64,000 nucleotides of DNA from Methanogenium sp. S4BF. GTDB taxonomy: Archaea; Halobacteriota; Methanomicrobia; Methanomicrobiales; Methanomicrobiaceae. This document shows positions 24,403 to 34,413 of the stretch, piece after piece. The position numbers and the translations under genes were made by a program. The notes beneath the pieces were generated by a model, which saw only the letters and a list, made by a program, of their open reading frames with translations, was not told the origin of the DNA and made no database searches. Within the stretch, counting starts at the first letter, position 1. The number at the start of each line of letters is the position of its first letter. The stretch covers positions 2,415,940 to 2,479,939 of the forward strand of contig NZ_CP091277.1 of the NCBI RefSeq assembly GCF_029633965.1, in the 5' to 3' direction.

Positions 24403-25164
24403 CTACCCGAAGGTGAGGGCATATGAGGGGATGTAGCCTTCCGGAATCTCCAGTTCTTCCCGCATAGGGGGGAACTCCTCCATCGCGATCTTCAAAAATC
24501 CATTCCAGCAGGATGCGATGCCATATCCCTTTGCGACCAGTTCAAAGTAGGAAAGTGCAATGATTGGGTCTGCCTTTGTCCAGGTGCTCCCTTCGGGTAT
24601 CATGGCGATAAGGAGGTGGGGTGCGCTATGACAGACAGCGTCTTCTCCCAGCCCCCATCGCCGGATGATGCCGTTGTACTGGAGAGAGTAGGGATGGTTT
24701 GGCCTCTTCTCCACCTCGGTCTTCATCCATTCTACGGTGTGCTCTGCAATCTTTTGCACCTTCTCCGGGTCATGGACGACAATCCATTTCACCCGCTGGC
24801 TGTTTGCTGCAGTCGGGCTGTAGCGGATGACATCCAGCATCTGTTCAATAAGTGCCCGTTTAAGCGGTTTTTTCCGGTAATGGCGGATTGACCTGCGGGT
24901 CTGAACAAATCTTGCGAGCTGGTCCGGTTTGATGTCGGGAGCCCGTTCATTCATGGATAACGGATATTCACCTTCGAAGTTTGTTTCCAGTGCATTAAAC
25001 AGGCAGAATATCTCGCAGTGTCCGCATCTGACGCACTTGTCTTCGAGGTCTTTTGCAATCATCGGCAGTTTATTCTCTTTCATTGAGATGATTGACACCG
25101 GACAGACTTTTACGCACACTCCGCATTTCGTGCAGTCATCCTGGCTGACAGTGATGTTACTCAT
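24403..25164 (-). CDS. Nitroreductase-family protein with N-terminal 2[4Fe-4S] ferredoxin
   Basis: The 253-residue cytoplasmic flavoprotein has a two-cluster ferredoxin domain (CTKCGVCVKVCPVS and CVRCGHCEIFC, residues 11-55). An FMN nitroreductase domain follows, beginning VQTRRSIRHYRKKPL with the usual RRSIR phosphate-binding motif, then YSPTAANSQRVKW. In anaerobes this fusion lets reduced ferredoxin supply electrons directly to the flavin. The physiological substrate is unknown. No ribosome binding site is visible, and an AT-rich element about 28 bases upstream suggests a leaderless transcript. Confidence 0.9.
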   Translation of the reverse strand: MSNITVSQDDCTKCGVCVKVCPVSIISMKENKLPMIAKDLEDKCVRCGHCEIFCLFNALETNFEGEYPLSMNERAPDIKPDQLARFVQTRRSIRHYRKKPLKRALIEQMLDVIRYSPTAANSQRVKWIVVHDPEKVQKIAEHTVEWMKTEVEKRPNHPYSLQYNGIIRRWGLGEDAVCHSAPHLLIAMIPEGSTWTKADPIIALSYFELVAKGYGIASCWNGFLKIAMEEFPPMREELEIPEGYIPSYALTFG

Positions 25165-25307
25165 GCGTTACTAAATGGGCAGGACAGGATTTAATTGTTT
25201 ACTCCGTAATCAATTTAACCTGGTGAATTGAGAATGTATTTTGCTTATTTTTTAGAATGGGGTCTATTTGTAGCTTATTTTCCCATTCTCCCGGATCTTG
25301 TCTGAAT

Positions 25308-27269
25308 CTATCGCGGGCAGACCGGTGGATCAGTATTTCCTGATTGCAGGTCAGGAACAGATTCTGAGTCACGTCTCCACTTTCCTTCCGGTACCAAAAT
25401 CTCGAATGAGGACCCTTTCCCGGGCACTCCGTTTTCCCGTATCGTGATCTCTGTTATAGCAAGAATCTCTGAAACCAGAAAGAGCCCCAGCCCGGTATTG
25501 GAGCCGGTATACCGATCAAATATCCTCTCTTTCATATCGGTGGGGACCCCGATCCCATCATCTGCGACGGTAATGATGCCGGTGGAGCCCTCGTTTCGGA
25601 ATGAAACCTGGATCTGAGTGATTTTCTTCCCGTGGCGGACGGCATTGTCATAAAGATTCAGGAATACCTTCTCGAGCATATGGTCTGCATATACAAAGAC
25701 GTCCTCCACATCAATGTCTGTCCTGATATTGCACGCATGAGACTGCATAAATGCCAGACCGGCAACCTTCCGAAGACTCTGCCACGCTGGTTTGATCTGT
25801 CCCAGATCCTGATAATCGCGGGTAAACTGTATCTGTTCCTCGATTTTATTGGTGACATCTATAATGGCATCGACATAGGCAGATGGCTGCTCTTCGGTAA
25901 TGTCTTCTTTCAGGAACTCCTCCAGCATCAGAAGGGCGGTCAGCTGATTGAGGATGTCATGCCGGGTAATAGAAGAAAGCAGATTGAGTTTGTTGTTTGC
26001 CTCTAATATGGCATTTTCTGCATGTTTTATCTCTGTGACGTCCCTGCCCACCGACTGATATTCCATTACGCTGCCGTTCTCATCAAAGATGGCACGGTCA
26101 CTCCATTGCTGCCACCGGATGGTGCCATCCGGCATCACAATTCTGTGTTCGATGGTTGCAACGGGATGGTTTATGGTAAGAGATTGCAGCATCTCTGTGA
26201 TACGCACCAGATCCTCTTTCGGGATATCCGGCCTGAATTTCGCCTGTATGAATTCCTGACGCGGTTTATTAAAATAGCGGCAGTAGGCATCATTCGTAAA
26301 TACGTGTGTGCCGTCCGGCAGAAACCGGCAGACAAATTCCGTCTGGTCTTCCACCACGGTCCGGTAGAGGGTTTCACTGGTCCGGATTTCATCCTCCATC
26401 TCTCTGCGCTGTGTGATGTCAGTTGCATGCACTGTTACACTCTGTACTACACCGTCTGCATTGAGCATGGGATCACAGGAGTAGTCCCAGACTCCCTGCC
26501 ATACGAGTTCTGCTGTAAGGGATTTTCCCGTGGAAAATACCTGTTCGAGCCGTTCTTTCTGTATTTCTGAAATATCTTTCGGGAAGAGACTCCAGACTGA
26601 TGTACCGAGAATCTCTGCACGTGTCTTTCCAAAACGGGCAGGGTATCCCTCATTCGAATCGAGTACGACACCGTTCCTGTCAAGAAGGACAATCGTTGAG
26701 GGAGATGAATCCAGAATGGAGCGTGCACGCCGCTCACTCTCCTGCAGCTGATTTCTGCTTATCGTGAGTGCATCAAGATTATGGCGGAGTTCTTCACTTC
26801 GGTTGATGAGCTCCCGGTTTGCCGCTTCGATTTCAGCATTTTTCCGCTCAATTATATCTTTTGCCTTTTTGTTATCAATCGCCTTCCGGATGGTATTGAA
26901 CAGTTCAGCAAACTGTGCCTTTGGATGACCCCCCTTCTGGAGATAATAATCTGCTCCGGCATTGAATGCATCAATGACGACATCTTCCCGACCCCTTCCG
27001 GTGAAAATAATAAAGGGGGTGTCATCACCGCTGGTACGCAGGGCAGAGAGAAATTCAATGCCATTCATATCAGGCATTTCAAAGTCAGAGATGATAGCGT
27101 CGTATTTGGATGCCTCAAGTTTTTGAAACCCCTCGTCTGCAGAACCGGCAGTATCAATACTTAAGCCTCCTTCTCGCTGAAAATAGAGCTGCGTGGCATT
27201 TAAGAGCGCTTCTTCGTCATCTACATACAAAACGCGGTGATTTTGGGCGCTGGGATTGGTATTTTCCAT
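25308..27269 (-). CDS. Hybrid sensor histidine kinase (REC-PAS-PAS-HisKA-HATPase)
   Basis: The 653-residue soluble signalling protein has an N-terminal receiver (VLYVDDEEALL, phosphoacceptor Asp62 in SDFEMPDMNG), a coiled coil (about 130-180), two PAS domains (about 185-290 and 298-415), a dimerisation helix with His437 (SITRHDILNQL) and a C-terminal HATPase (NLYDNAVRHG, VADDGIGVP, TGLGLFLV). There is no membrane segment, so it senses a cytoplasmic signal. ATG 27269 is chosen because the open frame upstream to 27332 has no receiver similarity. The second PAS domain is strikingly like one in the regulator at 55843. No separate response regulator is adjacent. Confidence 0.9.
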   Translation of the reverse strand: MENTNPSAQNHRVLYVDDEEALLNATQLYFQREGGLSIDTAGSADEGFQKLEASKYDAIISDFEMPDMNGIEFLSALRTSGDDTPFIIFTGRGREDVVIDAFNAGADYYLQKGGHPKAQFAELFNTIRKAIDNKKAKDIIERKNAEIEAANRELINRSEELRHNLDALTISRNQLQESERRARSILDSSPSTIVLLDRNGVVLDSNEGYPARFGKTRAEILGTSVWSLFPKDISEIQKERLEQVFSTGKSLTAELVWQGVWDYSCDPMLNADGVVQSVTVHATDITQRREMEDEIRTSETLYRTVVEDQTEFVCRFLPDGTHVFTNDAYCRYFNKPRQEFIQAKFRPDIPKEDLVRITEMLQSLTINHPVATIEHRIVMPDGTIRWQQWSDRAIFDENGSVMEYQSVGRDVTEIKHAENAILEANNKLNLLSSITRHDILNQLTALLMLEEFLKEDITEEQPSAYVDAIIDVTNKIEEQIQFTRDYQDLGQIKPAWQSLRKVAGLAFMQSHACNIRTDIDVEDVFVYADHMLEKVFLNLYDNAVRHGKKITQIQVSFRNEGSTGIITVADDGIGVPTDMKERIFDRYTGSNTGLGLFLVSEILAITEITIRENGVPGKGSSFEILVPEGKWRRDSESVPDLQSGNTDPPVCPR

Positions 27270-28004
27270 ATTCTTAGAATGTGAGTTGTCTATTCCTTGT
27301 CGTGATAAAACTATTGATAATTTTAATCCCATATATAATCATTACTGTGCTTATTTGGAATTTTGTATATATTAATTGTTTAAATTGCAAAATAATCCTT
27401 GCATTAAGAATTAAATGGTTATTTCCTGATGGAGGGTGTGCTAATCGGGATGATTTAGTAAACCCGTGCACAGAGTCCTCAGCATTGAACGGCGATATTT
27501 GTTTTACTTTCTCCTATCTGGAGGGTATCTGAAATTTTGGCATGTGAATACTCGTGCACTGAACGGGTCTGCTATGAATCGCAGAATAACTGCTGTTCTT
27601 CTATACATCTGACTTCTTTCGCAGTTTGCGACCGGGTCCGGCATTTCCGATCCGGTTTCGGCCGTACAGACATCTGTTTCCTTGAGGTGCATTCAATCGG
27701 TTCCATTTGTATAATTCGCCAGAGAAATTTCAGGCAATTTTCCGGCTGAGGACACATATCTCACGGTTTTGCAGAATGGAATTCCTCCTTTTTTCAATTT
27801 CCTGCCTTTCGCTTCGTGTATGGATATCTGTATTTTCACTGATTCCGGTATACCGCTGAGAATCTGTGGATGAACCGGAGGGAAATGGCAGGTTTGCAGG
27901 CTCTTTTCCGGGAGTGAATGCCGGGTGTTCGATGGGAACACAGATTTGCCCATCTGAAATTTTTCGCCAATAAACTGATATGTCTGACTGACCCATACAC
28001 TGGG
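27270..28004. other. Long AT-rich gene-free stretch between divergent genes
   Basis: About 730 bases separate the minus-strand sensor kinase from the plus-strand antiporter. Bases 27300-27430 are very AT-rich and probably hold the kinase promoter. The rest has short frames with no protein-like pattern. No RNA gene or repeat was recognised. Confidence 0.45.
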
Positions 28005-29198
28005 ATGAGTGCCGGGATAGTGCCACCTGTGGAACTTCAGATGACGCTCCTGCTTTTCTTTGCTCTTGCAGGCTATCTTCTTGCGTCGAGGATCAATCAG
28101 TCAGCAGTTGTCGGTGAGATATTGCTTGGCTTAATTGTCGGTCCTTCTGTTCTGGGATTAATAACCTATACGGAGTTCGTCCAGGCGATTGCCGGACTGG
28201 GTGCTGTCATCCTCATGTTTGTTATTGGGTTTGAGTTTAAAATCGAGGACCTGACAAATGCGAAGTACGGAATAATCGGAATAATCGGAATCATTGTCCC
28301 ATGGTTAGGCGGCTATGGTGCCTCAGTAGCCTTTGGGTTCAGTCATGAAAGTGCCCTTTTCATCGGGACGGCGCTTACTGCGACGTCCATCGCCATAACG
28401 GCCAACGTCCTGAAGGAGATGTGCATCTTAGACACCGAATTTGCAAAGGCGATCATCGGCACAGCGGTTATTGACGATATCCTCAGTCTTCTTGCACTTT
28501 CGATAACGGCAGATGTCGCATCAGGGACCTTCTCGATAGAGAGCCTTGCTTTTATCATCATAAAACAGGTCGGATTCCTGATTCTTATCGCCCTGATTGG
28601 CCTCCTTGTAATCTCAAAGATGATCGTCAAAATGGACCAGAGCCCGATTGCACAACGCTACCCCGAGTTTGTGTTCATATTTGCGGTGATGATCGCATTC
28701 CTCTTTGCCGCGATGTCCGAGTTTATCGGGATATCTGCTATTATCGGGGCGTTCATTGCAGGTGTTTCCTTTAACGGCATCAACCTGATACACAGCCGGG
28801 ACATCGCAGAGGGTGCGGAATATCTCTATATCATATTTGCCTCAGTCTTCTTCGTATCGCTGGGCATACTGGTCGATTTAACGGCACTGACCGTTCCGGT
28901 GCTTCTTTTTATCACCGTTATTACGGTAATTGCGATTGTCACAAAAGTGGTCGGCTGTGGTATTCCTGCGCGACTGCTCGGGTATTCCAACAGAGACTCC
29001 CTTGCTATCGGGTTCGGTATGTCGCCGAGGGGGGAGGTGGCGATGATCGTCGCCCTCCTCGGTCTGAACCTCTCGCTCATCGGGCAGGATATCTATGCCT
29101 CAATCGTCGTGATGAGCATTCTGACGACGGTCATAACACCGCTTGCATTCAGAAACTGGCTCTTCAAAAAGGAGGTCGCCGCATGCAGGGCGGAGTAA
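28005..29198 (+). CDS. CPA2-type cation/proton antiporter (Kef/NapA-like)
   Basis: This 397-residue integral membrane antiporter has about 12 helices. It contains SAVVGEILLGLIVGPSVLGL, TATSIAITANVLKEM, AVIDDILSLLAL and SPRGEVAMIVALLGL; the VIDD pair marks a Na+(K+)/H+ exchange site in this family. No C-terminal RCK domain is present. The start at ATG 28005 gives a short hydrophilic head before the first helix; a frame open from 27918 encodes an unlikely extension. It probably exports Na+ or K+ in pH or osmotic control. Confidence 0.88.
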   Translation: MSAGIVPPVELQMTLLLFFALAGYLLASRINQSAVVGEILLGLIVGPSVLGLITYTEFVQAIAGLGAVILMFVIGFEFKIEDLTNAKYGIIGIIGIIVPWLGGYGASVAFGFSHESALFIGTALTATSIAITANVLKEMCILDTEFAKAIIGTAVIDDILSLLALSITADVASGTFSIESLAFIIIKQVGFLILIALIGLLVISKMIVKMDQSPIAQRYPEFVFIFAVMIAFLFAAMSEFIGISAIIGAFIAGVSFNGINLIHSRDIAEGAEYLYIIFASVFFVSLGILVDLTALTVPVLLFITVITVIAIVTKVVGCGIPARLLGYSNRDSLAIGFGMSPRGEVAMIVALLGLNLSLIGQDIYASIVVMSILTTVITPLAFRNWLFKKEVAACRAE

Positions 29199-29463
29199 TA
29201 TTCACCACTGCATTTTGCGGCACGGTGTGATTTTCTCTGCTGATTCCCGGTCATGGTGCAACCGGAATCCGGCAGATATCCCCTTATAATCTGTTCTGCA
29301 ATGGTTTTTCCGCCTGCCAAAAGAGGAATCTCTGGGACATTTATTCACACGATTCAGCAAAGACCCTGTCTCTCTCCGGCTCTCAGGTGGCGGAGATGAA
29401 TGGCAATCAGGCTATGCGAAAGACCATATATCTCCTCTCCCGATCTCCGTCTCATGCGGAGGG

Positions 29464-30687
29464 ATGTGTCTGGCTGGTGAGAAGGAGAGTGGGGAGGATA
29501 TCTATCGTGAGGCGCTTGAACTGCACAGAGAGCACCGGGGGAAGATTGAGACACGGGTGAAGGTGCCGCTTTCAACCAGAAACGATCTCTCCCGGGCGTA
29601 TTCACCGGGTGTAGCGGCGGTCTGCCGGGGAATCCGGACATATCCGATGTCAGCATACCGTCTGACGATGAAGGGCAATGCCATTGCGATTGTCACCGAC
29701 GGGTCGGCGGTGCTTGGACTGGGCAATATCGGCGGCCTTGCGGCAGTGCCGGTGATGGAGGGGAAAGCTGCGATCTTCAGAGAATTTGCAGGGATCGATG
29801 CATATCCTGTCTGTTTTGATACGTATTTCCCCGGCATCACCGATGCGATACGCCATATCGCCCCGGCATTCGGGGGCATTAATCTGGAGGACATTGCCGC
29901 ACCGCACTGCTTCCAGATTGAGGATGATCTGCAGGATATTGGCATTCCGGTGATGCACGATGACCAGCACGGGACGGCGATAACGGTGCTTGCGGCTCTC
30001 ATTAACGCCTGCCGGGTGACCGGAAAGGAGTTTGCAGACCTCAGGATCGTGATCTCCGGTGCCGGTGCCGCCGGGTATGCCATCGCCCGGATCCTCCGGT
30101 GCATTGGCTACAGCGCCGATCTCTGTGACATGGTCGGTGACATCATTGTCTGTGACCGGCAGGGAATAATTCACCGGAAGCGGGCCGGGCTGTACAGGAA
30201 CAAATACAAGTTCATTCTTGCCAGTGACACCAACCGGGCGGGGATGACGGGCACCTTAGCAGATGCCGTTGAGGGTGCAGATGTATTCATCGGTGTGTCA
30301 GCCCCTGCACTCCTGACAGAAGCGATGATACAAACCATGAATGACAACCCAATCGTCTTTGCGATGGCAAATCCGGTCCCTGAGATTTGGCCGGAGGCGG
30401 CCCGGCAGGGAGGAGCCCGCATCGTCGGGACCGGCAGAAGCGATTATCCGAACCAGATCAATAATGCACTGGCCTTCCCCGGTGTCTTCCGCGGTGCCCT
30501 CGATGCCAGTGCGACAGGCATCTCAGACGAGATGAAGGTGGCGGCAGCTGAAGCACTAGCCCGGTATCATACACATCCGACAGAGGAGGATCTGATGCCC
30601 TCCGTTCTTGACCGTGGTCTGGTGCAGGCGGTGGCGGCTGCGGTGCGGGAGGCGGCGTTTGCGAGTGGGTGCGGGAGGGAGGTGTGA
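29464..30687 (+). CDS. NAD(P)-dependent malic enzyme
   Basis: The 407-residue enzyme converts malate to pyruvate and CO2. It shows the N-terminal malic domain (RNDLSRAYSPGVAAVCRGI, DGSAVLGLGNIGGLAAVPVMEGK), the metal site EDIAAPHCFQIE, DDQHGTAIT, and a C-terminal NAD domain with GAGAAGYAIARIL. Length and motifs match the short bacterial-type malic enzymes. In a methanogen it could supply pyruvate or reducing power. The coenzyme cannot be told from motifs alone. The gene is followed by a long dyad element shared with the convergent 5'-nucleotidase gene. Confidence 0.92.
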   Translation: MCLAGEKESGEDIYREALELHREHRGKIETRVKVPLSTRNDLSRAYSPGVAAVCRGIRTYPMSAYRLTMKGNAIAIVTDGSAVLGLGNIGGLAAVPVMEGKAAIFREFAGIDAYPVCFDTYFPGITDAIRHIAPAFGGINLEDIAAPHCFQIEDDLQDIGIPVMHDDQHGTAITVLAALINACRVTGKEFADLRIVISGAGAAGYAIARILRCIGYSADLCDMVGDIIVCDRQGIIHRKRAGLYRNKYKFILASDTNRAGMTGTLADAVEGADVFIGVSAPALLTEAMIQTMNDNPIVFAMANPVPEIWPEAARQGGARIVGTGRSDYPNQINNALAFPGVFRGALDASATGISDEMKVAAAEALARYHTHPTEEDLMPSVLDRGLVQAVAAAVREAAFASGCGREV

Positions 30688-30714
30688 AGAACCGGATAAA
30701 ACGCCTCAATAAAC

Positions 30715-30750
30715 GTTTGTATCTGCGAACAAATGTTCGCCATTACAAAC
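30715..30750. terminator. Composite dyad between convergent genes
   Basis: Outer arms GTTTGTA (30715-30721) and TACAAAC (30744-30750), and inner arms GCGAAC (30725-30730) and GTTCGC (30735-30740), are all perfect complements around AAAT, with matching three-base internal loops. It lies 27 bases after the malic enzyme stop and about 100 bases beyond the end of the convergent nucleotidase gene. A two-way transcript end or a protein-binding dyad is likely. Confidence 0.5.
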
Positions 30751-30853
30751 AATGTACGGAAAAATATGGGCAGATGCCACCTGTCAAAATCACATCCTGA
30801 GATGCTTGAGAAAAAGGGTATAATAAGGGAGTATTTCCTCCAGGATCTCTTTG

Positions 30854-32548
30854 TCACTGCACAACCATAATCCTGCCATCCGTCCCCGGTGATATTGGAG
30901 AATTCTTCTCAATATCACCCGCAACAAGATCCATCAGGTTAATCTCGGTGTTAAATTTCCTCGCATCCGGAATGGCACCAAGGTTTGTGTACCCGTCCCC
31001 TCCGCCGGCCATGTAATCGTTCACTGCAACCGTGTAGCTCTTCTCCATATCAATCGGCACCACGCCCCCGGACTCCGTCACAACCGAGAGGTTTTCGATC
31101 CTCTCTCCCGCAGATTTCACCGTGTCCGTGTCATAGTCAATGCAGAAGGAATCCGCCCCGGTATTGATGGTAAACCGTATGCCTGACACCTGCAAAAATC
31201 CTCCCGATGGCGCCCGTTCATCCCCGGGGCATCCGTCGCCGGTGACGATAAGTGCGGATGCGGACCGCTCAAGCGTCTCTTTTATCTCACTCCCGGTCAT
31301 CTGCACCGTTACAATAAGATTTTCGTACGGGAATATCTCATTCAGGGTAAGGTACGATATCTCCCCGGCCGGAATGATACAGTCGCCTCGTATCGCCCCT
31401 GAATTGAGGAGCGCAATGTCAACGCCGGGGATGTTTTCACGGACGGCATCCGTGATGAAATCTCCGGCATTTGTCTCCCCTGTTCGCAGTGTCTGTTTCT
31501 GAACATCAAGGGAGACCGTCGAATACCCGATGCCTTTGGACAGGCTCTCGGTATATCTATCGTAATACGGTGCCACAAACGAGGTGACGGACGCATCATC
31601 CGGCAGTGCCTCCGTGATCTCATACCGCTGAAGTGTTGTTCCGGTAACGACGCCGTTTTCAAGGGTTATATCGACAGTGTCCATCTCCTCGCCGTATTTT
31701 CCAGCATGGACGATGAGCGTCTCGCTGCCGTCACCGGAAAATACCGTCTCGTTCCAGACGAGATGGTCATGGCCCCCGATGATCAGGTCAATGCCCGGAA
31801 CGGATCTGGCAAGGAGGGTATCCTCATCCCTGTCCTGATGAGTGAGGGCGATAATGATGTCGGCTCCCTCATCCTTGAGGGATTTCACCGCTGCATTTCC
31901 GATTTCAACCGTGTTTTCATGCAGTATGACATCATCATCAAGGATAACGATTTTTTCAAGCTGGGGGGTTATAATGCCGAATACTCCCACCTGTACCCCG
32001 CCGGCGTCAAGAATGATGTAATCCTTCACCGTATCGTTGAACGTGGCGTCCGTGAAATCAAGATTGGCACAGATGACTGGGTAGGACGCATTCGTGGCCC
32101 ATTCCTCAAAGAATCCGGTTGAAAAATCAAATGCATGGTTTCCGGGTACGGCTGCGTCAACTCCTGCCATTGAATAGGCAGTCACCTCGGGGATTCCCGT
32201 GTACATATGGTAGAAGCTGCCCTCGCCGAGATCGCCTGCAAAGAGATACAGGGTGGTATCGTTTTCCTCACCCAGCCTGTCTGCCAGCGCACTGACTCTT
32301 CCGATGCGTGTGCCGGTATCGGTATCACTCATTGCACCGAGATGGCTGTGAATATCTGGTGTGGTTAGTATTCTGATCGTCCCCGAAAAGGGTGAATCGG
32401 GGGAATTGTTCTTTTGCCCTGCATCTGTGCCGAAAAATCCTATCCCGCCGCCAATACCGGTTGAAAGGACGGATAAGAGGATGATTGCAATCACCACCAC
32501 TGCAAGGATGATGACCTGAATGTACCGTATGACCGATGATCTCTGCAT
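30854..32548 (-). CDS. Membrane-anchored 5'-nucleotidase/cyclic phosphodiesterase
   Basis: The 564-residue protein has an N-terminal membrane anchor (residues about 10-30) and then faces outside. The metallophosphatase domain has TPDIHSHL, FAGDLGEGSF, VPGNHAFDF, ALTHQD and GGHDHLVW, the dimetal ligand motifs of the UshA/CpdB family. The C-terminal 5'-nucleotidase domain contains NAGDFITDAVREN, followed by LLNSGAIRGD and later MAGGGDGYTNLG. It probably releases phosphate from extracellular nucleotides or similar esters. The length is normal; no LPXTG-like or sorting tail is seen. Confidence 0.9.
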   Translation of the reverse strand: MQRSSVIRYIQVIILAVVVIAIILLSVLSTGIGGGIGFFGTDAGQKNNSPDSPFSGTIRILTTPDIHSHLGAMSDTDTGTRIGRVSALADRLGEENDTTLYLFAGDLGEGSFYHMYTGIPEVTAYSMAGVDAAVPGNHAFDFSTGFFEEWATNASYPVICANLDFTDATFNDTVKDYIILDAGGVQVGVFGIITPQLEKIVILDDDVILHENTVEIGNAAVKSLKDEGADIIIALTHQDRDEDTLLARSVPGIDLIIGGHDHLVWNETVFSGDGSETLIVHAGKYGEEMDTVDITLENGVVTGTTLQRYEITEALPDDASVTSFVAPYYDRYTESLSKGIGYSTVSLDVQKQTLRTGETNAGDFITDAVRENIPGVDIALLNSGAIRGDCIIPAGEISYLTLNEIFPYENLIVTVQMTGSEIKETLERSASALIVTGDGCPGDERAPSGGFLQVSGIRFTINTGADSFCIDYDTDTVKSAGERIENLSVVTESGGVVPIDMEKSYTVAVNDYMAGGGDGYTNLGAIPDARKFNTEINLMDLVAGDIEKNSPISPGTDGRIMVVQ

Positions 32549-32948
32549 TGTTATCTCACCAAAACATTACAGTTGATTTTTGCCCGACAAAATCCGGTGG
32601 CCGGCACCTGATGCCGGATGACACGCGAATCCGGGCCAAAACCATGCTGTACGTATTTTGTGAGTATTTGGAGTGGAGGGTTAAAATAATCAGTCAAATG
32701 GATGCTGCATTTATTTTTGGATGGGAGTGCCTGTTTTGTGATGGGCGAGCGTTTTTGTGCAGCTAGTTTTTGGATATCGACGTGATGGTTGTCCAATTCT
32801 GGTTTCTGCTCCAAATTTAGATTCATTCAAACAAATAAAAGTTATATGGGTTTCTATGGACAATTTATTTCGAAAATACCTGTTTATTGGCTCCCGTTCA
32901 GAGTTTGCCGGACGACGGGTATTATATACCGGAATCGTATCTTAGACC
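32549..32948. other. Gene-free divergent promoter region
   Basis: Holds the promoters of the minus-strand nucleotidase and the plus-strand aminotransferase. A short GC-rich hairpin (GGCCGG/CCGG type) lies near 32595. No protein-like frame was found. Confidence 0.4.
32922..32928 (+). promoter_or_regulatory. TATA box of the aminotransferase gene
   Basis: TTATATA centred 24 bases from ATG 32949, with no ribosome binding site before the start, suggests a leaderless or near-leaderless transcript. Confidence 0.5.
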
Positions 32949-34277
32949 ATGAAACCACTCATAGCAACCGTGCCCCCCGGCCCGAAGGCACAGGCCATTC
33001 TCCGCCGGGATGCAGGGGTCATCTCGCAGTCGATGGTGCGGGAATATCCGCTGGTCGTTGACCGGGCGGAGGGCATGAACCTCTGGGATGTGGACGGCAA
33101 CCGCTACCTGGACTTCTCTGCAGGCATTGCCGTGATGAATCTCGGGTGGAACCACCCGGACGTCGTGCAGGCGGTCACCGACCAGGTGCGGAAGCTCTCC
33201 CATGGTGCATTTCTGGACTACTGCTCGGAAACACCCGTCCGGTTTGCGGAAAAACTCGTTTCCATGCTTCCGGGTGACCTGAACCGTGTATATCTCTCAA
33301 ATTCCGGGGCCGAGACTATCGAGGCCGCCCTGAAACTGGCCCGCCATCACACCAAACGGAAATATTTCATCGCGTTTTACGGCGGATTTCATGGCCGGAC
33401 CTACGGTGCGCTGAGCCTGACCGCATCCCGTGTCATCCAGCGCAAATATTTCGGCCCGTTTCTGCCGGTTATTCATGTACCCTATCCGAACCCCTACCGC
33501 CCGTTCGGATTTAAAACAGAGACCTGTGATGTGGATGTCATCCAGTACCTCGAAGAAGAGGTATTCCCGATGGAGGTCTCACCTGAAGAGGTGGCGGCGA
33601 TTATCGTTGAACCCATTCAGGGCGAAGGGGGATATGTGGTGCCGCCCCGGACGTTTTTAAAACGCCTGCGTGAGGTCTGTGACAAATACGGCATTCTCCT
33701 CATCGTCGATGAGGTGCAGTCCGGATGTTTCCGGACCGGCACCTTCCTTGCCTCTGAACAGTTTGGCATCGTCCCTGACATTGTCTGCCTCTCAAAAGCC
33801 CTTGGCGGCGGGTTCCCGCTGGGTGTGACGGTAGCCTCAGAAGACGTGATGAACTGGCCGCCCGGCTCGCATGCGAGCACCTTTGGCGGGAATAATGCCG
33901 CCTGTGCGGCAGCCCTTGCCACGCTCACCGTCATGGACCGGCCCGGGTTTGGTGAGCATGTCACGGATATGGGGGAATACCTGATCGGGAAGCTGCGTGC
34001 CCTGCAGAAACGGCATGAGGTTATCGGCGATGTGCGGGGAATGGGCCTGATGGTCGGTGCAGAACTGGTCCGTAACCGGACGACAAAGGAGCCGGCAAAA
34101 GAGGAACGCACCCGTGTGTTGAATGAGTCTTTCAGGCGTGGGCTCACGATGCTGCCTGCGGGAGTTTCGGTTATCCGGTTCTGTCCGCCGCTGGTGATTG
34201 AAAAACGGCATATTGATACCGGGATGGAAATTCTGGATCACTCGCTTGAACTGCTGCAGCCTGCGATTGTTGTCTGA
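32949..34277 (+). CDS. Class III PLP-dependent aminotransferase
   Basis: The 442-residue cytoplasmic enzyme is related to 4-aminobutyrate and acetylornithine aminotransferases. It shows NSGAETIEAALKLAR (phosphate site), FYGGFHGRTYGAL, IVDEVQSGCFRTG (Asp to the pyridine nitrogen) and CLSKALGGGFPLG with the Schiff-base lysine. Length fits the GabT-like and archaeal broad-range amino acid racemase group, so transamination of 4-aminobutyrate or ornithine, or amino acid racemisation, are all possible. No arginine biosynthesis genes flank it. Confidence 0.88.
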   Translation: MKPLIATVPPGPKAQAILRRDAGVISQSMVREYPLVVDRAEGMNLWDVDGNRYLDFSAGIAVMNLGWNHPDVVQAVTDQVRKLSHGAFLDYCSETPVRFAEKLVSMLPGDLNRVYLSNSGAETIEAALKLARHHTKRKYFIAFYGGFHGRTYGALSLTASRVIQRKYFGPFLPVIHVPYPNPYRPFGFKTETCDVDVIQYLEEEVFPMEVSPEEVAAIIVEPIQGEGGYVVPPRTFLKRLREVCDKYGILLIVDEVQSGCFRTGTFLASEQFGIVPDIVCLSKALGGGFPLGVTVASEDVMNWPPGSHASTFGGNNAACAAALATLTVMDRPGFGEHVTDMGEYLIGKLRALQKRHEVIGDVRGMGLMVGAELVRNRTTKEPAKEERTRVLNESFRRGLTMLPAGVSVIRFCPPLVIEKRHIDTGMEILDHSLELLQPAIVV

Positions 34278-34413
34278 GACAGGCGGCATCTGCCAGTTGG
34301 ATGAAACCATGTGGCAGGAAAGGGGTTTTTACTCTTTCCCTGCCGTCCACCTATATTCCTGCTCCACTTTTTCTATTTTTAACCGGTTTTCCCGTTTTGT
34401 GCTGTATCATCCT

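Noticed and set aside
27693-28026. Minus-strand frames opposite the antiporter promoter
   Set aside because: Composition is unlike protein and they run into the promoter of the divergent gene.
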